DNA from: Paenibacillus sp. HWE-109
GTDB taxonomy: Bacteria > Bacillota > Bacilli > Paenibacillales > NBRC-103111
Assembly (NCBI RefSeq): GCF_022163125.1
Contig: NZ_CP091881.1
Span: 4,712,001-4,776,000 of the forward strand
DNA length: 64,000 bases
Direction: 5' to 3'
Part shown: piece after piece, positions 5,945 to 14,406 of the stretch
Layout of the letters: each line of letters opens with the position of its first letter
How positions within the stretch are numbered: the first letter of the stretch is position 1
The notes under the pieces: model-generated
Database searches by the model: none
Told to the model about the DNA's origin: nothing
What the model saw: only the letters and a program-made list of their open reading frames with translations
Program-made: the position numbers and the translations under genes

Positions 5945-8449
5945 TCAGAACCCTTCCGTCAAAATCCGCTTTAAAAACTTCCCTGTATACGAACCCGCTG
6001 CTTCGGCGACTTGCTCCGGCGTGCCTTCGGCTACAAGTTTGCCGCCCGCAGAGCCTCCTTCCGGACCGATATCAATGACCCAATCCGACTCCCGGATCAA
6101 TTCCAGGCTATGTTCAACAACGACTACAGTATTTCCCGTATCGACAAGTTTATTAAGCAAGGTATGAAGCTGCTTAATATCCGATGGATGAAGGCCTGTC
6201 GTTGGTTCGTCGAGCAGATAGAGCGTATGGTTTTTGGACGGTTTGCTTAGTTCTTTGGCTAGTCTGATCCGCTGGCCCTCGCCGCCGGACAAGGTTTTGA
6301 CCGATTGCCCCCATTTCAGGTAACCAAGTCCGACCTCGCACAACATCTCAATTAATCCGACAATCTTAGGCTCAGTCCTCAGGATTGGCAAGCTTTCCTG
6401 CACCGACAAGTTCAATAGATCCGAGATTGACAATCCTTCATATTTAACCTGCAGGACTTCATCCGTAAATCTTCTGCCTTTGCAATCGTAACACTTTACT
6501 TCCAGATCGGGAAGGAAATTCATATCTACGGAGAGTACGCCTAGCCCTTGGCAAGTCTCGCAACGCCCTCCTGGCGTATTAAATGAGAAATGCTTTGACG
6601 TCAGCTTTCGTTTCTTGGCTTCAGGCAATCCAGCAAATAATTGGCGAAGCTGCGTAAACATATCGGTATAGGTCGCCACATTAGAACGCTGCATTCTCCC
6701 CATCGGCGATTGATCAAAGATAACTATATTTCCCACTTGCTCCAAGCCTGCAATTTCCTTACATCCCGATTGTTCGGCGCCTACGGAACTTCCATTGGCC
6801 AAAATATCAAAGACCAGCGTGGATTTACCCGAACCGGATACGCCAGTTACCGATACTAGACAGCCAAGCGGAAATGAAACGACGGGAATAGCGAGATTGC
6901 GTACGTTAGCCTCCCGGATCGTAATTCGCTGCCCGCTCCCTTTCCTTCGGATGCGCGCTAGAGCTGGCAGTCTTTCTGCTCTTAGATAGGCTCCCGTGAC
7001 CGATAGCTCGCTCGACATCAAATCCTCTAAGCTTCCTTCGCCTACAACGTTCCCCCCTTGTAAACCAGCTCCTGGACCAATATCAATAATGTGATCTGCC
7101 GCACGCATCATCTCCACATCATGTTCGATGACAAGGACGGTATTGCCAAGATCACGCAGCTGTTGGAGTACGCGAATTAAGCCAATGGTATCCCGCGCAT
7201 GGAGGCCTGTCGTTGGTTCATCCAGAATATACAGCACGCCGGTTAAACCAGAACCAAGGAGCGAAGCCAGCCGTAGACGCTGTGCCTCTCCTCCGGACAG
7301 TGTCACTGTCTGCCGATTCATCGACAGATAGCTGAGTCCGACATCCATAATCCGCTTCAGCCGCGAGGGCATGTCATGAAGAATTGGCTCCAAGAGATGA
7401 AGTCCTTCAGGGGGCATCGCCTCCTGCAACCCTTTCGTCCATTCGTAGACATCGCCAAGCGACCACTGGGATACCTCTGTGATAGTGGAATCCGCAACCC
7501 GAACCAGCCGTACGTCTTTTTTGAGGCGAGCGCCAAGGCATTCGGGGCACAGCTGCTCATGGAAGAAGCCGCCTTCTTTCTCCTTGCCTCCGGCATCCCC
7601 TTCCTTCTCCTTGTAGCGTCGCCACAAACTAGGTATGACACCTTCAAATTTCGTTCCTTGAGCGGCCTTCACATGCGGATAATGGCGTTTGAATGCCTCA
7701 CTCTCGGCACCGTAGTAAAGCAAATCTCGCTGCACTTCGCCGTACTCTTTCAATGGCTGATCCGGGTCGAAGACGAAGCCGTAATGCTTTCCAGCCGCGA
7801 CGAGAATGCGTGTCTGAATATCGCGGTGCACGCCGTTCAACGAGGCAACCCCTCCCGCGCTCAAACTGAGTTCCGATTGGAAGACAGCCGCTTCATTAAT
7901 ACTAGCCACATGTCCTAATCCGCTGCATGCTTCACAGGCTCCCTCCGGCTTATTGAAGGAAAAGTGTGACATGCCCAGCTTCTCAAGCTCTGCCTCGCAA
8001 TGCGGGCAGTTCGTTGTCAGGTGATCCATAGCCTCATCTTCTTCGGCCATTGCGCCTAACGGCTCGAATGACGGCGGTATGCTGCCGCTGCAGAATGGAC
8101 AGATCCGCTCCCCAAGTCTGGAGAAGATGAACCGAACGAACGTATAAATATCAGTCACAGTACCGACGGTAGAGCGTGGGTTGCGGTTGGTGACATGCTG
8201 GCCGACGCTGATGGAAGGCGATAATCCTTCAATGGCATCCACCTTCGGCTTGCCGATGGTATCGGAAGTCATCCCCATAGAGTCCAGATACTGCCTCTGG
8301 CATTCACGTTGAAGTGTGTCCATAGCCAATGTGGATTTGCCTGATCCCGATGGACCGGTTAGGACAACCAGCTTGTACTTTGGAATGGATAGTGAAATAT
8401 TTTTCAAGTTGTTTTCTCGGGCTCCAATTATATGAATCGTATCTCTCAC
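5945..8449 (-). CDS. UvrA-like ABC ATPase without a UvrB-binding domain (UvrA2/DrrC type)
   Basis: The 834-residue protein has two ABC halves. Walker A motifs are GPSGSGKST (about 32) and GVSGSGKST (about 534). ABC signatures are LSGGEAQRLRLAS (about 383) and LSGGEGQRIRLAK (about 719), each followed by LDEPTTGLH. UvrA zinc-finger cysteines are present (CPFC, CPHC, CEAC, CPEC, then CETCQGLG and CYDC). The segment between the first CPFC and CPHC is only about 30 residues, where canonical UvrA carries the UvrB-interaction domain, so nucleotide excision with UvrB is unlikely. Such paralogues are linked to resistance to DNA-binding drugs. The GTG start at 8449 is chosen for its GAGGAGG site; the frame stays open 14 codons further upstream. 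Confidence 0.85.
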   Translation of the reverse strand: MRDTIHIIGARENNLKNISLSIPKYKLVVLTGPSGSGKSTLAMDTLQRECQRQYLDSMGMTSDTIGKPKVDAIEGLSPSISVGQHVTNRNPRSTVGTVTDIYTFVRFIFSRLGERICPFCSGSIPPSFEPLGAMAEEDEAMDHLTTNCPHCEAELEKLGMSHFSFNKPEGACEACSGLGHVASINEAAVFQSELSLSAGGVASLNGVHRDIQTRILVAAGKHYGFVFDPDQPLKEYGEVQRDLLYYGAESEAFKRHYPHVKAAQGTKFEGVIPSLWRRYKEKEGDAGGKEKEGGFFHEQLCPECLGARLKKDVRLVRVADSTITEVSQWSLGDVYEWTKGLQEAMPPEGLHLLEPILHDMPSRLKRIMDVGLSYLSMNRQTVTLSGGEAQRLRLASLLGSGLTGVLYILDEPTTGLHARDTIGLIRVLQQLRDLGNTVLVIEHDVEMMRAADHIIDIGPGAGLQGGNVVGEGSLEDLMSSELSVTGAYLRAERLPALARIRRKGSGQRITIREANVRNLAIPVVSFPLGCLVSVTGVSGSGKSTLVFDILANGSSVGAEQSGCKEIAGLEQVGNIVIFDQSPMGRMQRSNVATYTDMFTQLRQLFAGLPEAKKRKLTSKHFSFNTPGGRCETCQGLGVLSVDMNFLPDLEVKCYDCKGRRFTDEVLQVKYEGLSISDLLNLSVQESLPILRTEPKIVGLIEMLCEVGLGYLKWGQSVKTLSGGEGQRIRLAKELSKPSKNHTLYLLDEPTTGLHPSDIKQLHTLLNKLVDTGNTVVVVEHSLELIRESDWVIDIGPEGGSAGGKLVAEGTPEQVAEAAGSYTGKFLKRILTEGF

Positions 8450-8544
8450 AATGATCCTCCTCACGATTCGTAAACAATTTGATTTTCTCATTCCCTTTGC
8501 AATTTAATTCTGTTTTCGATACTATGAGATTATATTATCACACA

Positions 8545-8586
8545 TATCAAGTATCTCGTTAAACGAATATCTTGATAATCGAGATA
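8545..8586. promoter_or_regulatory. Interleaved inverted repeats in the uvrA-like/marR divergent region
   Basis: TATCAAG (8545-8551) pairs with CTTGATA (8571-8577), and TATCTCG (8552-8558) with CGAGATA (8580-8586). The two arms sit side by side, so the whole is one long imperfect dyad between the divergent genes. TATCTC-type half sites recur before the second MarR gene (near 9152 and 9169). This is a likely MarR operator for both directions. The assignment is inferred. Confidence 0.5.
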
Positions 8587-8613
8587 ATTTTATTTTAAAA
8601 GGAGGTTTGCCTT

Positions 8614-9087
8614 TTGTCAAGCCATCGACAAGATCAAACGACGGATCCGCAGGAAAACTTCACTTTGCGTATGCGAGGACTAGGAACCCGAACAGTATTA
8701 TATCAACAACATGTTGCAACTTCTCTTGGTTTATACAATAATGATTTTATTTCCGTAGATATCTTGGGCGAAAAGGGGCCAATTACAGCTGGCGAACTCT
8801 CCAAATTGACTGGACTTGCGACAGGCAGCGTTACCGCCTTGATAGATCGACTTGAAAAGACCGGCTATGTTCGAAGACAACATGACCCTCAGGATCGCCG
8901 CAAAGTCATTATTGTTCCGGAGTATGAATCGATAGAAGCATTCAGTGCTACGTACTCCCCGCTTCATCAAGCCATGCTTAAACTAGCTTCCTCTTATACG
9001 GCTGAAGAGCTTGACCTGATTACGCAATTTTTAAGCAAAGCAAGCACGATCCTGGAGGAACAGACTCAGCTTCTCTCACATCCATGA
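8614..9087 (+). CDS. MarR-family regulator, first of a tandem pair
   Basis: A 157-residue winged-helix dimer-type regulator. GPITAGELSKLTGLATGSVTALIDRLEKTGYVRR is the recognition region (read in parts), with DPQDRRKVIIV as the wing. MarR proteins usually repress nearby efflux genes and release DNA on binding phenolic ligands or drugs. The TTG start at 8614 is supported by an AAGGAGGT site seven bases upstream. It is divergent from the UvrA-like and DHA2 genes, its probable targets together with itself. The next gene encodes a close copy, suggesting tandem duplication. Confidence 0.88.
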   Translation: MSSHRQDQTTDPQENFTLRMRGLGTRTVLYQQHVATSLGLYNNDFISVDILGEKGPITAGELSKLTGLATGSVTALIDRLEKTGYVRRQHDPQDRRKVIIVPEYESIEAFSATYSPLHQAMLKLASSYTAEELDLITQFLSKASTILEEQTQLLSHP

Positions 9088-9203
9088 CGGGCTTTGCAAA
9101 TCTTTCATGATTTAGATAGAATGAACTTGATTAACCTTATAAATCCTAGTATCTCAATGTTCAAATATCTCTATTATTCGTTGTTCATAAAGGAGATTAT
9201 CTT

Positions 9204-9698
9204 ATGTCGCGTCATGAACAAGATCAACCCACCGATTTGCAAGAAAATTTCACTTTGCGCATGCGCGGGCTGGGAACCCGAACCGTTTTATACCAGCAAA
9301 ATGTTGCCGCATCACTCGGGTTATATAATAATGACTATATCTCTGTGGATATTTTACGCGAAAAAGGTCCAATCACCGCTGGAGAGCTGTCCAAACTAAC
9401 CGGACTTGCAACAGGCAGCGTTACCGCTTTAATTGACCGGCTTGAAAAAAATGGGTATGTTCGCAGGGAAAATGACCCTAAAGACCGTCGTAAAGTCATT
9501 ATTGTCCCCGTCTATGAATATAAAGAAGAGGTCAGCAGCACATACCATCCGCTGCATACCGAAATGATCAAGCTAGCTGCCTCCTATACGCCAGAAGAGC
9601 TTGAATTTATTACTCAGTTTCTTGACAAAGCAAGCGATGTCATCGAAGGTCAGATTCATCTTCTCAGCTCCAAGATGCGCAGTAAATCAACTTCCTGA
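9204..9698 (+). CDS. MarR-family regulator, second of a tandem pair
   Basis: This 164-residue paralogue of the preceding gene shares most residues through the DNA-binding domain (ENFTLRMRGLGTRTVLYQQ is identical in both). Differences concentrate in the C-terminal third, after VIIVP. The ATG follows an AAAGGAG site. The 116-bp spacer contains its own TATCTC half sites, so each copy may be autoregulated. Divergence in the dimer/ligand region with conserved DNA-reading residues suggests the pair recognise the same operator but sense different signals, or heterodimerise. A strong terminator follows. Confidence 0.88.
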   Translation: MSRHEQDQPTDLQENFTLRMRGLGTRTVLYQQNVAASLGLYNNDYISVDILREKGPITAGELSKLTGLATGSVTALIDRLEKNGYVRRENDPKDRRKVIIVPVYEYKEEVSSTYHPLHTEMIKLAASYTPEELEFITQFLDKASDVIEGQIHLLSSKMRSKSTS

Positions 9699-9712
9699 GC
9701 ACCATCTGAGAC

Positions 9713-9764
9713 AAAAAGAAAAAGAACCTAGCTTGCGGCTTGCGGCTAGGTTCTTTTTCTTTTT
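9713..9764. terminator. Strong bidirectional terminator
   Basis: Perfect 20-bp arms (9713-9732 and 9745-9764) enclose a 12-base loop. The stem core is GAACCTAGC, flanked by A-rich and T-rich ends, so it works in both directions between the converging marR and ligase genes. Confidence 0.9.
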
Positions 9765-9785
9765 GGGTTAGAGGATGAATAGGTA

Positions 9786-10691
9786 TCAACTCTTCCATAC
9801 ACAGTCCTCTGGTCTCTTTTCCGACAGGAAACCCCGGAATACCGTTTCCCTTAACTGGTGAGCATCTGTTCGATCGCGATAATCGATGCGGCAGCATATG
9901 CTTGGCCTCAGCCACTGAGTCTTCTCATCCTGATGGGATAACAAGTCTTGGCTTAATGCCAGGAATAGCTGCTTGTCTGCTTCAATAATACCTTCCGATA
10001 CAAGGCCAACGGGTTTGTTCTTCACCGTCCTGAAATTCAATCCGATAACTAAGGAAAATGGCTTTGTTCGGTATCCTAAAATGAGGACATCCATGCTTTT
10101 GATATGCTTTATTTTCAGCCAATCCTTATTCACTGTATTGAGCAAGTACTTGGAATCTTTCCGCTTCGCTAAGATCCCTTCCATATTCCGCTCTTCCATT
10201 AACGTGTATAGCGCTTTACCTTCTCCAACCGTGTATATGGTTGTCATGAGTAAAGGCGAAGGTTCAATGATGTCAGTCAGTCGTTTCTTCCGCTCTGCAA
10301 GGGGTTCATTCATATGTTCTGACTTCGTTAGCAAGACATCGAAAGCAACGAACGTAACAGGATGACTTTGCCTAGCTAGCTTGATAGCAGCCGCGAGCTG
10401 GATGCGCCCCCGATATGTAAAATCATCGAAAACCGGCCTGCCGCTCCGCAGCACAATTCCCTCACAATCCAAAATAGCCGTATGTGCTTTCAGACTCAGC
10501 GCAAGCTCCTTTAATTCAGGGAATTTATCTGTCACCTTGTACCCAGCACGTGTGTAAGCTTCCATGCGGCTTCCCTGTTTATGAAGGAGAATGCGCCCAC
10601 CATCCCACTTAGGCTCGAAGAAATAATTCTCATCATCAAAAGGTTCTTCGCCATTCTGCGCGAGATTTGGTTTAATCGCTGTAAAAAGTAT
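9786..10691 (-). CDS. ATP-dependent DNA ligase (LigD-like), apparent ATA start
   Basis: A 301-residue ligase. Nucleotidyltransferase motifs run in order: FEPKWDGGR (motif I, adenylated Lys28), TAILDCEG, FVAFDVL (III), MEGILAKRKDSKY (IV) and WLKIKH (V). An OB-fold C-terminus follows. These small ligases seal nicks with ATP, often with Ku in end joining. An ATG-initiated frame at 10565 would delete motif I, so translation must begin upstream. The only position with a good ribosome site (AAAGGGGG, 7 bp) is an ATA codon at 10691 followed by LFTAIKPNLAQ. ATA starts are rare, so an ATG-to-ATA mutation may have weakened the gene. It lies 53 bp after the aldolase gene. Confidence 0.8.
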   Translation of the reverse strand: MLFTAIKPNLAQNGEEPFDDENYFFEPKWDGGRILLHKQGSRMEAYTRAGYKVTDKFPELKELALSLKAHTAILDCEGIVLRSGRPVFDDFTYRGRIQLAAAIKLARQSHPVTFVAFDVLLTKSEHMNEPLAERKKRLTDIIEPSPLLMTTIYTVGEGKALYTLMEERNMEGILAKRKDSKYLLNTVNKDWLKIKHIKSMDVLILGYRTKPFSLVIGLNFRTVKNKPVGLVSEGIIEADKQLFLALSQDLLSHQDEKTQWLRPSICCRIDYRDRTDAHQLRETVFRGFLSEKRPEDCVWKS

Positions 10692-10744
10692 ACTAATTCC
10701 CCCTTTGCGCTCCTTAGCACCAGTGTGGGGTTATCCGCGTAATT

Positions 10745-11836
10745 TTAAACGGCTCGCAAGGCTGTCTTCAACCATTCAAAAGCATGCGCAAGCTTCTTTT
10801 TCGGTACTTGCCCATACCGATCACCAATCCAAACCTCAAAAGCACAGCTCGTTTCACTCACTTCTTTGAGATAAGCGGTCAAGCCCACCCCCGTTGCCTC
10901 ATACATGGCGACCAGAAGGGTTTCCAGCTTTTCTTTGGGGAGACGAATATGAACATGAAACATGTTGGTTACGGGTACCACTGGCAGCGTTTCAACTGCC
11001 GGGCAGTCGTTGTACAGAGCAGCTAATTCTATCGCTTCCTCATAGTATTGTCTCATTTTAAACTGTCGTTGTTTGAAATAGTAAGCTGCGCTCAGAATAT
11101 AGGGATAAAGGCTGATTAAATCTCCCCCATGCCGTCTTTTCCAAACCTTCGACTCTTGCGTAAAGGCTTCGCCGCCGGCCAGTATTGCTCCCGCAATCCC
11201 GCCTATCCCCTTATAGAAGGACATATACACACTGTCAAAAAGCTCACAAATTTCCGCCGCAGTCTTCTGATAATAAGGCAGCGCCTCCAGGAGTCTTGCA
11301 CCATCCAGATGCAGCTTGATCCCTTTCTCACGGCAGTAAGCGGAAATAGCGACCAACTCTTCATACGCAGGCAGTTGCCCGCCAATTTCGCGCTGCGGCA
11401 GCTCTAACAGCAAACAAGCAATGTCTTCCTTCAACTGCACGACATCTTCGAGTCGAATAAGCTTGTCCTGATCCGTTAGAAGGATGGCTTCGATCTGATG
11501 CAGCTCCTTCAATCCGCCTTCTTCATGGATTTCCAGGTGACTCAAAGGATGGTAAGCGACCTTCTTGATCCCTTGGGCATCGCACCAGATCCGCAAAGCA
11601 ATTTGCTGGGCCATTGTTCCGCTTGGAAAGAAGACGGCTGATTCTTTGCCAAAAAAGCGGGCCATATCGTTCTGGAAATCCTCAATTAGCGGTCCGCTCC
11701 CATAATTATCACTATCCAGTTCATCCTCGCAGTGATTCAGAACCTCTTTTAATACTTGGATATTTCTTTTGCCGTGACCGCCTACGGGGTAGATGGTGCG
11801 CTGAAATGCTTGCTGTAATAAAGTTAGCGGTGTCAT
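10745..11836 (-). CDS. ltaE: Low-specificity L-threonine aldolase / beta-eliminating lyase family
   Basis: The 363-residue PLP enzyme belongs to fold type I. It is expected to cleave L-threonine or allo-threonine to glycine and acetaldehyde. The pattern DNYGSGPLIEDFQNDMARFFGKE at the N-terminus (read in parts), LHLDGARLLEA for the cofactor-binding Asp and SFYKGIGGIAG for the Schiff-base Lys (about 206) are characteristic. The ATG has an AAAGGAG site. It diverges from the Rieske gene across 82 bp containing a nested inverted repeat. The ligase gene may be cotranscribed downstream. Other beta-eliminating lyases of this family cannot be excluded. Confidence 0.85.
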   Translation of the reverse strand: MTPLTLLQQAFQRTIYPVGGHGKRNIQVLKEVLNHCEDELDSDNYGSGPLIEDFQNDMARFFGKESAVFFPSGTMAQQIALRIWCDAQGIKKVAYHPLSHLEIHEEGGLKELHQIEAILLTDQDKLIRLEDVVQLKEDIACLLLELPQREIGGQLPAYEELVAISAYCREKGIKLHLDGARLLEALPYYQKTAAEICELFDSVYMSFYKGIGGIAGAILAGGEAFTQESKVWKRRHGGDLISLYPYILSAAYYFKQRQFKMRQYYEEAIELAALYNDCPAVETLPVVPVTNMFHVHIRLPKEKLETLLVAMYEATGVGLTAYLKEVSETSCAFEVWIGDRYGQVPKKKLAHAFEWLKTALRAV

Positions 11837-11871
11837 ATTTCCTAATCTCCTTTGTGTATAGCCTTACAGCT

Positions 11872-11912
11872 CCCTTTTGGTATAAAATGAGATATCTCAT
11901 CCAAAAGGGGAC
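11872..11912. promoter_or_regulatory. Nested inverted repeat that could mask the Rieske ribosome site
   Basis: CCCTTTTGG (11873-11881) pairs perfectly with CCAAAAGGG (11902-11910). Between them lies a 14-bp perfect palindrome, ATGAGATATCTCAT (11888-11901). The right arm contains the ribosome site AAAGGGGA of the gene at 11919. The structure may be a dyad operator for the divergent pair or a hairpin that hides the site in mRNA. Confidence 0.5.
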
Positions 11913-11918
11913 TTCCTT

Positions 11919-12212
11919 ATGAAAGAAATTTTACTTGGCGCCAAAGACCAATTTACTACATTGCCTGCTGAGGTTCATCTCCTGGGCAGAGCGTATTTTC
12001 TAACAGAAATAGATAACGGATATCAACTTCTATCCAGTGTTTGCCCACATTCCGGCTATACGGTCGAACTCGAAAATGGCGAGTTGGAATGTCCCATGCA
12101 CGGGTGGACATTTGAATCGCATACAGGGCGATGTCATAATGTTCCGAGCGCCAAGCTAGCTTCTTTTGATGTGATTAGCAAGGATGATCACTTATTCGCG
12201 CTGATGGCTTAG
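11919..12212 (+). CDS. Small Rieske [2Fe-2S] protein
   Basis: The 97-residue protein is a single Rieske domain. CPHSG (Cys-x-His) and CPMHGWTF (Cys-x2-His) supply the four ligands of a [2Fe-2S] cluster. The length fits a stand-alone ferredoxin-like subunit (NirD/BphF type) rather than a membrane cytochrome subunit, and no signal peptide is present. It probably carries electrons to an oxygenase or reductase encoded elsewhere, since no partner is adjacent. Its ribosome site AAAGGGGA lies in the arm of an inverted repeat. Confidence 0.88.
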   Translation: MKEILLGAKDQFTTLPAEVHLLGRAYFLTEIDNGYQLLSSVCPHSGYTVELENGELECPMHGWTFESHTGRCHNVPSAKLASFDVISKDDHLFALMA

Positions 12213-12249
12213 CTTGAACTCCCCATGTATATTCTACCAATGGTCAAGC

Positions 12250-12278
12250 GATAATAACAGACGTTATTATCCTTTTTT
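12250..12278 (+). terminator. AT-rich hairpin followed by T run
   Basis: GATAATAAC (12250-12258) and GTTATTATC (12263-12271) form a perfect 9-bp stem with a four-base loop, followed by CTTTTTT. It could end the Rieske transcript. The weak AT stem means an operator for the permease gene is also possible. Confidence 0.45.
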
Positions 12279-12293
12279 GCAATGGGGAGCGCT

Positions 12294-13631
12294 ATGACTA
12301 AACAGCTGAAAAAAGAGCAATCCGCCACGTTGACATGGTGGCAGTTATCCTTGCTGGGCGTCGCATGCACGATTGGCACCGGTTTTTTTCTTGGATCAGG
12401 AATCGGTATACAAATGGCCGGCAGTTCCATCCTTTTCATGTTTATACTCGCGGCAATAGGCACTTATATCGTCTATGATGTTTTGGCTCAAATGACACAA
12501 TCCGATCCCCAGCAAGGCTCCTTTGAAACCTACGCCAAAAAGGCTTATGGACGCTGGGCAGGCTTTGCAAACGGATGGGTGTACTGGAGTTCTGAACTCT
12601 TATTGATGGGGAGTCAATTAACCGCTTTATCCTTATTCACACGCTTCTGGTTTCCGGGGATTCCGATGTGGGTATTCTCCTGTCTATATGCGGTTCTTGG
12701 ATTAGGCGTTATTCTGGCTGGCAATCAAGTCTTCGAACGAACTGAACGCATTTTTGCCTGGATCAAAGTTTCGGCGATCGTGATGTTTCTCCTGATAGCG
12801 GGCGCCGCACTCCTCGGATTTATCTCAGGCAACGGCCATCAGCCGCATTTCCCCATGACGAAAGAGACCTTTTTGCCTTCTGGGCTGCTCGGGTCCTGGT
12901 CTTCGCTTATTTATGCTTTTTATGCTTTTGGCGGGATTGAAATTCTTGGACTTATGGCGGCCAGACTTCGGAAGCCGGAAGACGCACCCAAAGCAGGAAA
13001 TATCATGCTTCTGCTGTTGACCATCCTCTATATCGTCTCACTAGTCCTCGTGCTTACGCTGCTGCCACTCGCTGCTTTGCAAGGAAAAGAGAGCCCTTTC
13101 CAGATTGCTTTGAGCGCGTACCAGCTCCCCTTCGTCCCCCATGCCTTTAATGCTATTCTAATCATAGCGGGATTCTCTACGATGGTAGCTTCTTTGTTCG
13201 CCGTTACGACGATTCTCTTCACCATGGCTCAAGATCATGATGCTCCTGCGATATTCGCCAAACAGACGCATGGCAAGAGAAAGATGCCGCTTCCTGCCAT
13301 CGGGTTTACAACTGGAGGTCTCGCATCAGCGGTTGTAATGGCGCTCTTGTTGCCTGAACAACTATACGCTTACATTACAACGGCTGCCGGCATCATGCTG
13401 CTCTTGAATTGGTTATTTATCCTGCTTTCTTCAGGCCGCTTACTTCCGCTCAACGCATGGGGGAAAATCAAGCGATACTTGGGTATTGCGCTTATTCTCG
13501 CAGCCATCAGCGGCACTTTATTTCATCCGACCAGCCGTCCGGGTTTCTGGATCAGTCTCTTGTTAACGGCTGCCATTAGTTTAATTGCTATCGGAATGAG
13601 CTTTACATGGAAAAAGAGAGTTCGCGTCTAA
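12294..13631 (+). CDS. APC-family amino acid permease
   Basis: The 445-residue cytoplasmic-membrane transporter has about 12 helices. The first helix carries the family signature GVACTIGTGFFLGSGIGIQ, a glycine-rich unwound substrate site, and YAFGGIEILG marks helix 6. It resembles Bacillus YbxG/YdgF-like amino acid permeases that import amino acids with protons. ATG at 12294 is chosen because GGGGAG precedes it; an ATG four codons upstream lacks a ribosome site. The 3' end overlaps the converging LysE gene by three bases. The substrate is not predictable. Confidence 0.85.
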   Translation: MTKQLKKEQSATLTWWQLSLLGVACTIGTGFFLGSGIGIQMAGSSILFMFILAAIGTYIVYDVLAQMTQSDPQQGSFETYAKKAYGRWAGFANGWVYWSSELLLMGSQLTALSLFTRFWFPGIPMWVFSCLYAVLGLGVILAGNQVFERTERIFAWIKVSAIVMFLLIAGAALLGFISGNGHQPHFPMTKETFLPSGLLGSWSSLIYAFYAFGGIEILGLMAARLRKPEDAPKAGNIMLLLLTILYIVSLVLVLTLLPLAALQGKESPFQIALSAYQLPFVPHAFNAILIIAGFSTMVASLFAVTTILFTMAQDHDAPAIFAKQTHGKRKMPLPAIGFTTGGLASAVVMALLLPEQLYAYITTAAGIMLLLNWLFILLSSGRLLPLNAWGKIKRYLGIALILAAISGTLFHPTSRPGFWISLLLTAAISLIAIGMSFTWKKRVRV

Positions 13632-14263
13632 CCGACCAACGCATGAAAAGCCTTGAAACCAAAGTGCAAGCCAAAACCTATCAAGGATAATCCCGAGACG
13701 ACGGATATGACGGTAAGTGAACGCGGCGTGAGAAATCTTTTGAACGTACTGGCTAATGAAGCCATAAAAATATCCCACACTACAATGCCCACGAACAACA
13801 TACCCGTGTACAACAACACGTGATTTCTATCAAAAACCGCTATCGTTTCAGCTAAAATAGACCCATAGATGCCTACCCAGAAGAGAATCGACAGAGGGCT
13901 AGTGATCGACATGAGAAAACCGGAAAGGAACGATTTGGTCATCGTTTCTTCCGACTGACTCCCATTCCCCTGCAGCTTGCCAGCGCTCATTAAGCTTTCA
14001 ATGCCGGAGTAGAGTAAGATAAAAGCTCCGAATATCCAGAGAAATGTTTTCATGAAGGGTGTCGTCAAAAAATGGACAAGCCCAAAATAAATGAGGACGA
14101 TAAGCACTACGTCAGCCAGCATACCCCCGATTCCCACCATCCAGGCATGAAGAAAGCCTCTTTTGATGCCTCTATCCAGCATCGCAGCATTAATAGGGCC
14201 GATCGGCGCTGAAAGTGAAATCCCCAACAACAAAAAACTAAGCATCGTTTGCAATCCAATCAC
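13628..14263 (-). CDS. LysE-family amino acid exporter
   Basis: The 211-residue protein has about six membrane helices. The N-terminal LLLGISLSAPIGPINAAMLDRG is the LysE/RhtB signature, and GFLMSITSPLSILFWVGIYG is the second conserved half. Members export basic or neutral amino acids. It faces the APC permease gene tail to tail. The pairing of an importer with an exporter may balance an amino acid pool, though they are transcribed separately. The substrate is unknown. Confidence 0.88.
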   Translation of the reverse strand: MIGLQTMLSFLLLGISLSAPIGPINAAMLDRGIKRGFLHAWMVGIGGMLADVVLIVLIYFGLVHFLTTPFMKTFLWIFGAFILLYSGIESLMSAGKLQGNGSQSEETMTKSFLSGFLMSITSPLSILFWVGIYGSILAETIAVFDRNHVLLYTGMLFVGIVVWDIFMASLASTFKRFLTPRSLTVISVVSGLSLIGFGLHFGFKAFHALVG

Positions 14264-14353
14264 CCATTCATCAGTTGATACGTACAGGCCCAGGCTTGTA
14301 TCATCCTATTCAATGGAACTGGATTGTATTACCATTAAGTTTCAAAAAAGTGT

Positions 14354-14384
14354 TTGACATTCACGCTGCGTAAAGCTGTACAGT
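14354..14384 (+). promoter_or_regulatory. MerR-type promoter with 19-bp spacer
   Basis: TTGACA (14354-14359) and TACAGT (14379-14384) are separated by 19 bp, the over-long spacer that MerR activators correct by twisting DNA. The spacer contains CACGCTGCGTAAAGCTG, a GC-rich imperfect dyad. It is 22 bp before the start of the MerR gene, implying autoactivation. Confidence 0.65.
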
Positions 14385-14406
14385 TAAGTTGTCAGGAGGT
14401 GAACAG

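Noticed and set aside
10532..10720. Separate small gene before the ligase
   Set aside because: It is an out-of-frame reading of the ligase N-terminus; the motif I region is coded in the ligase frame.
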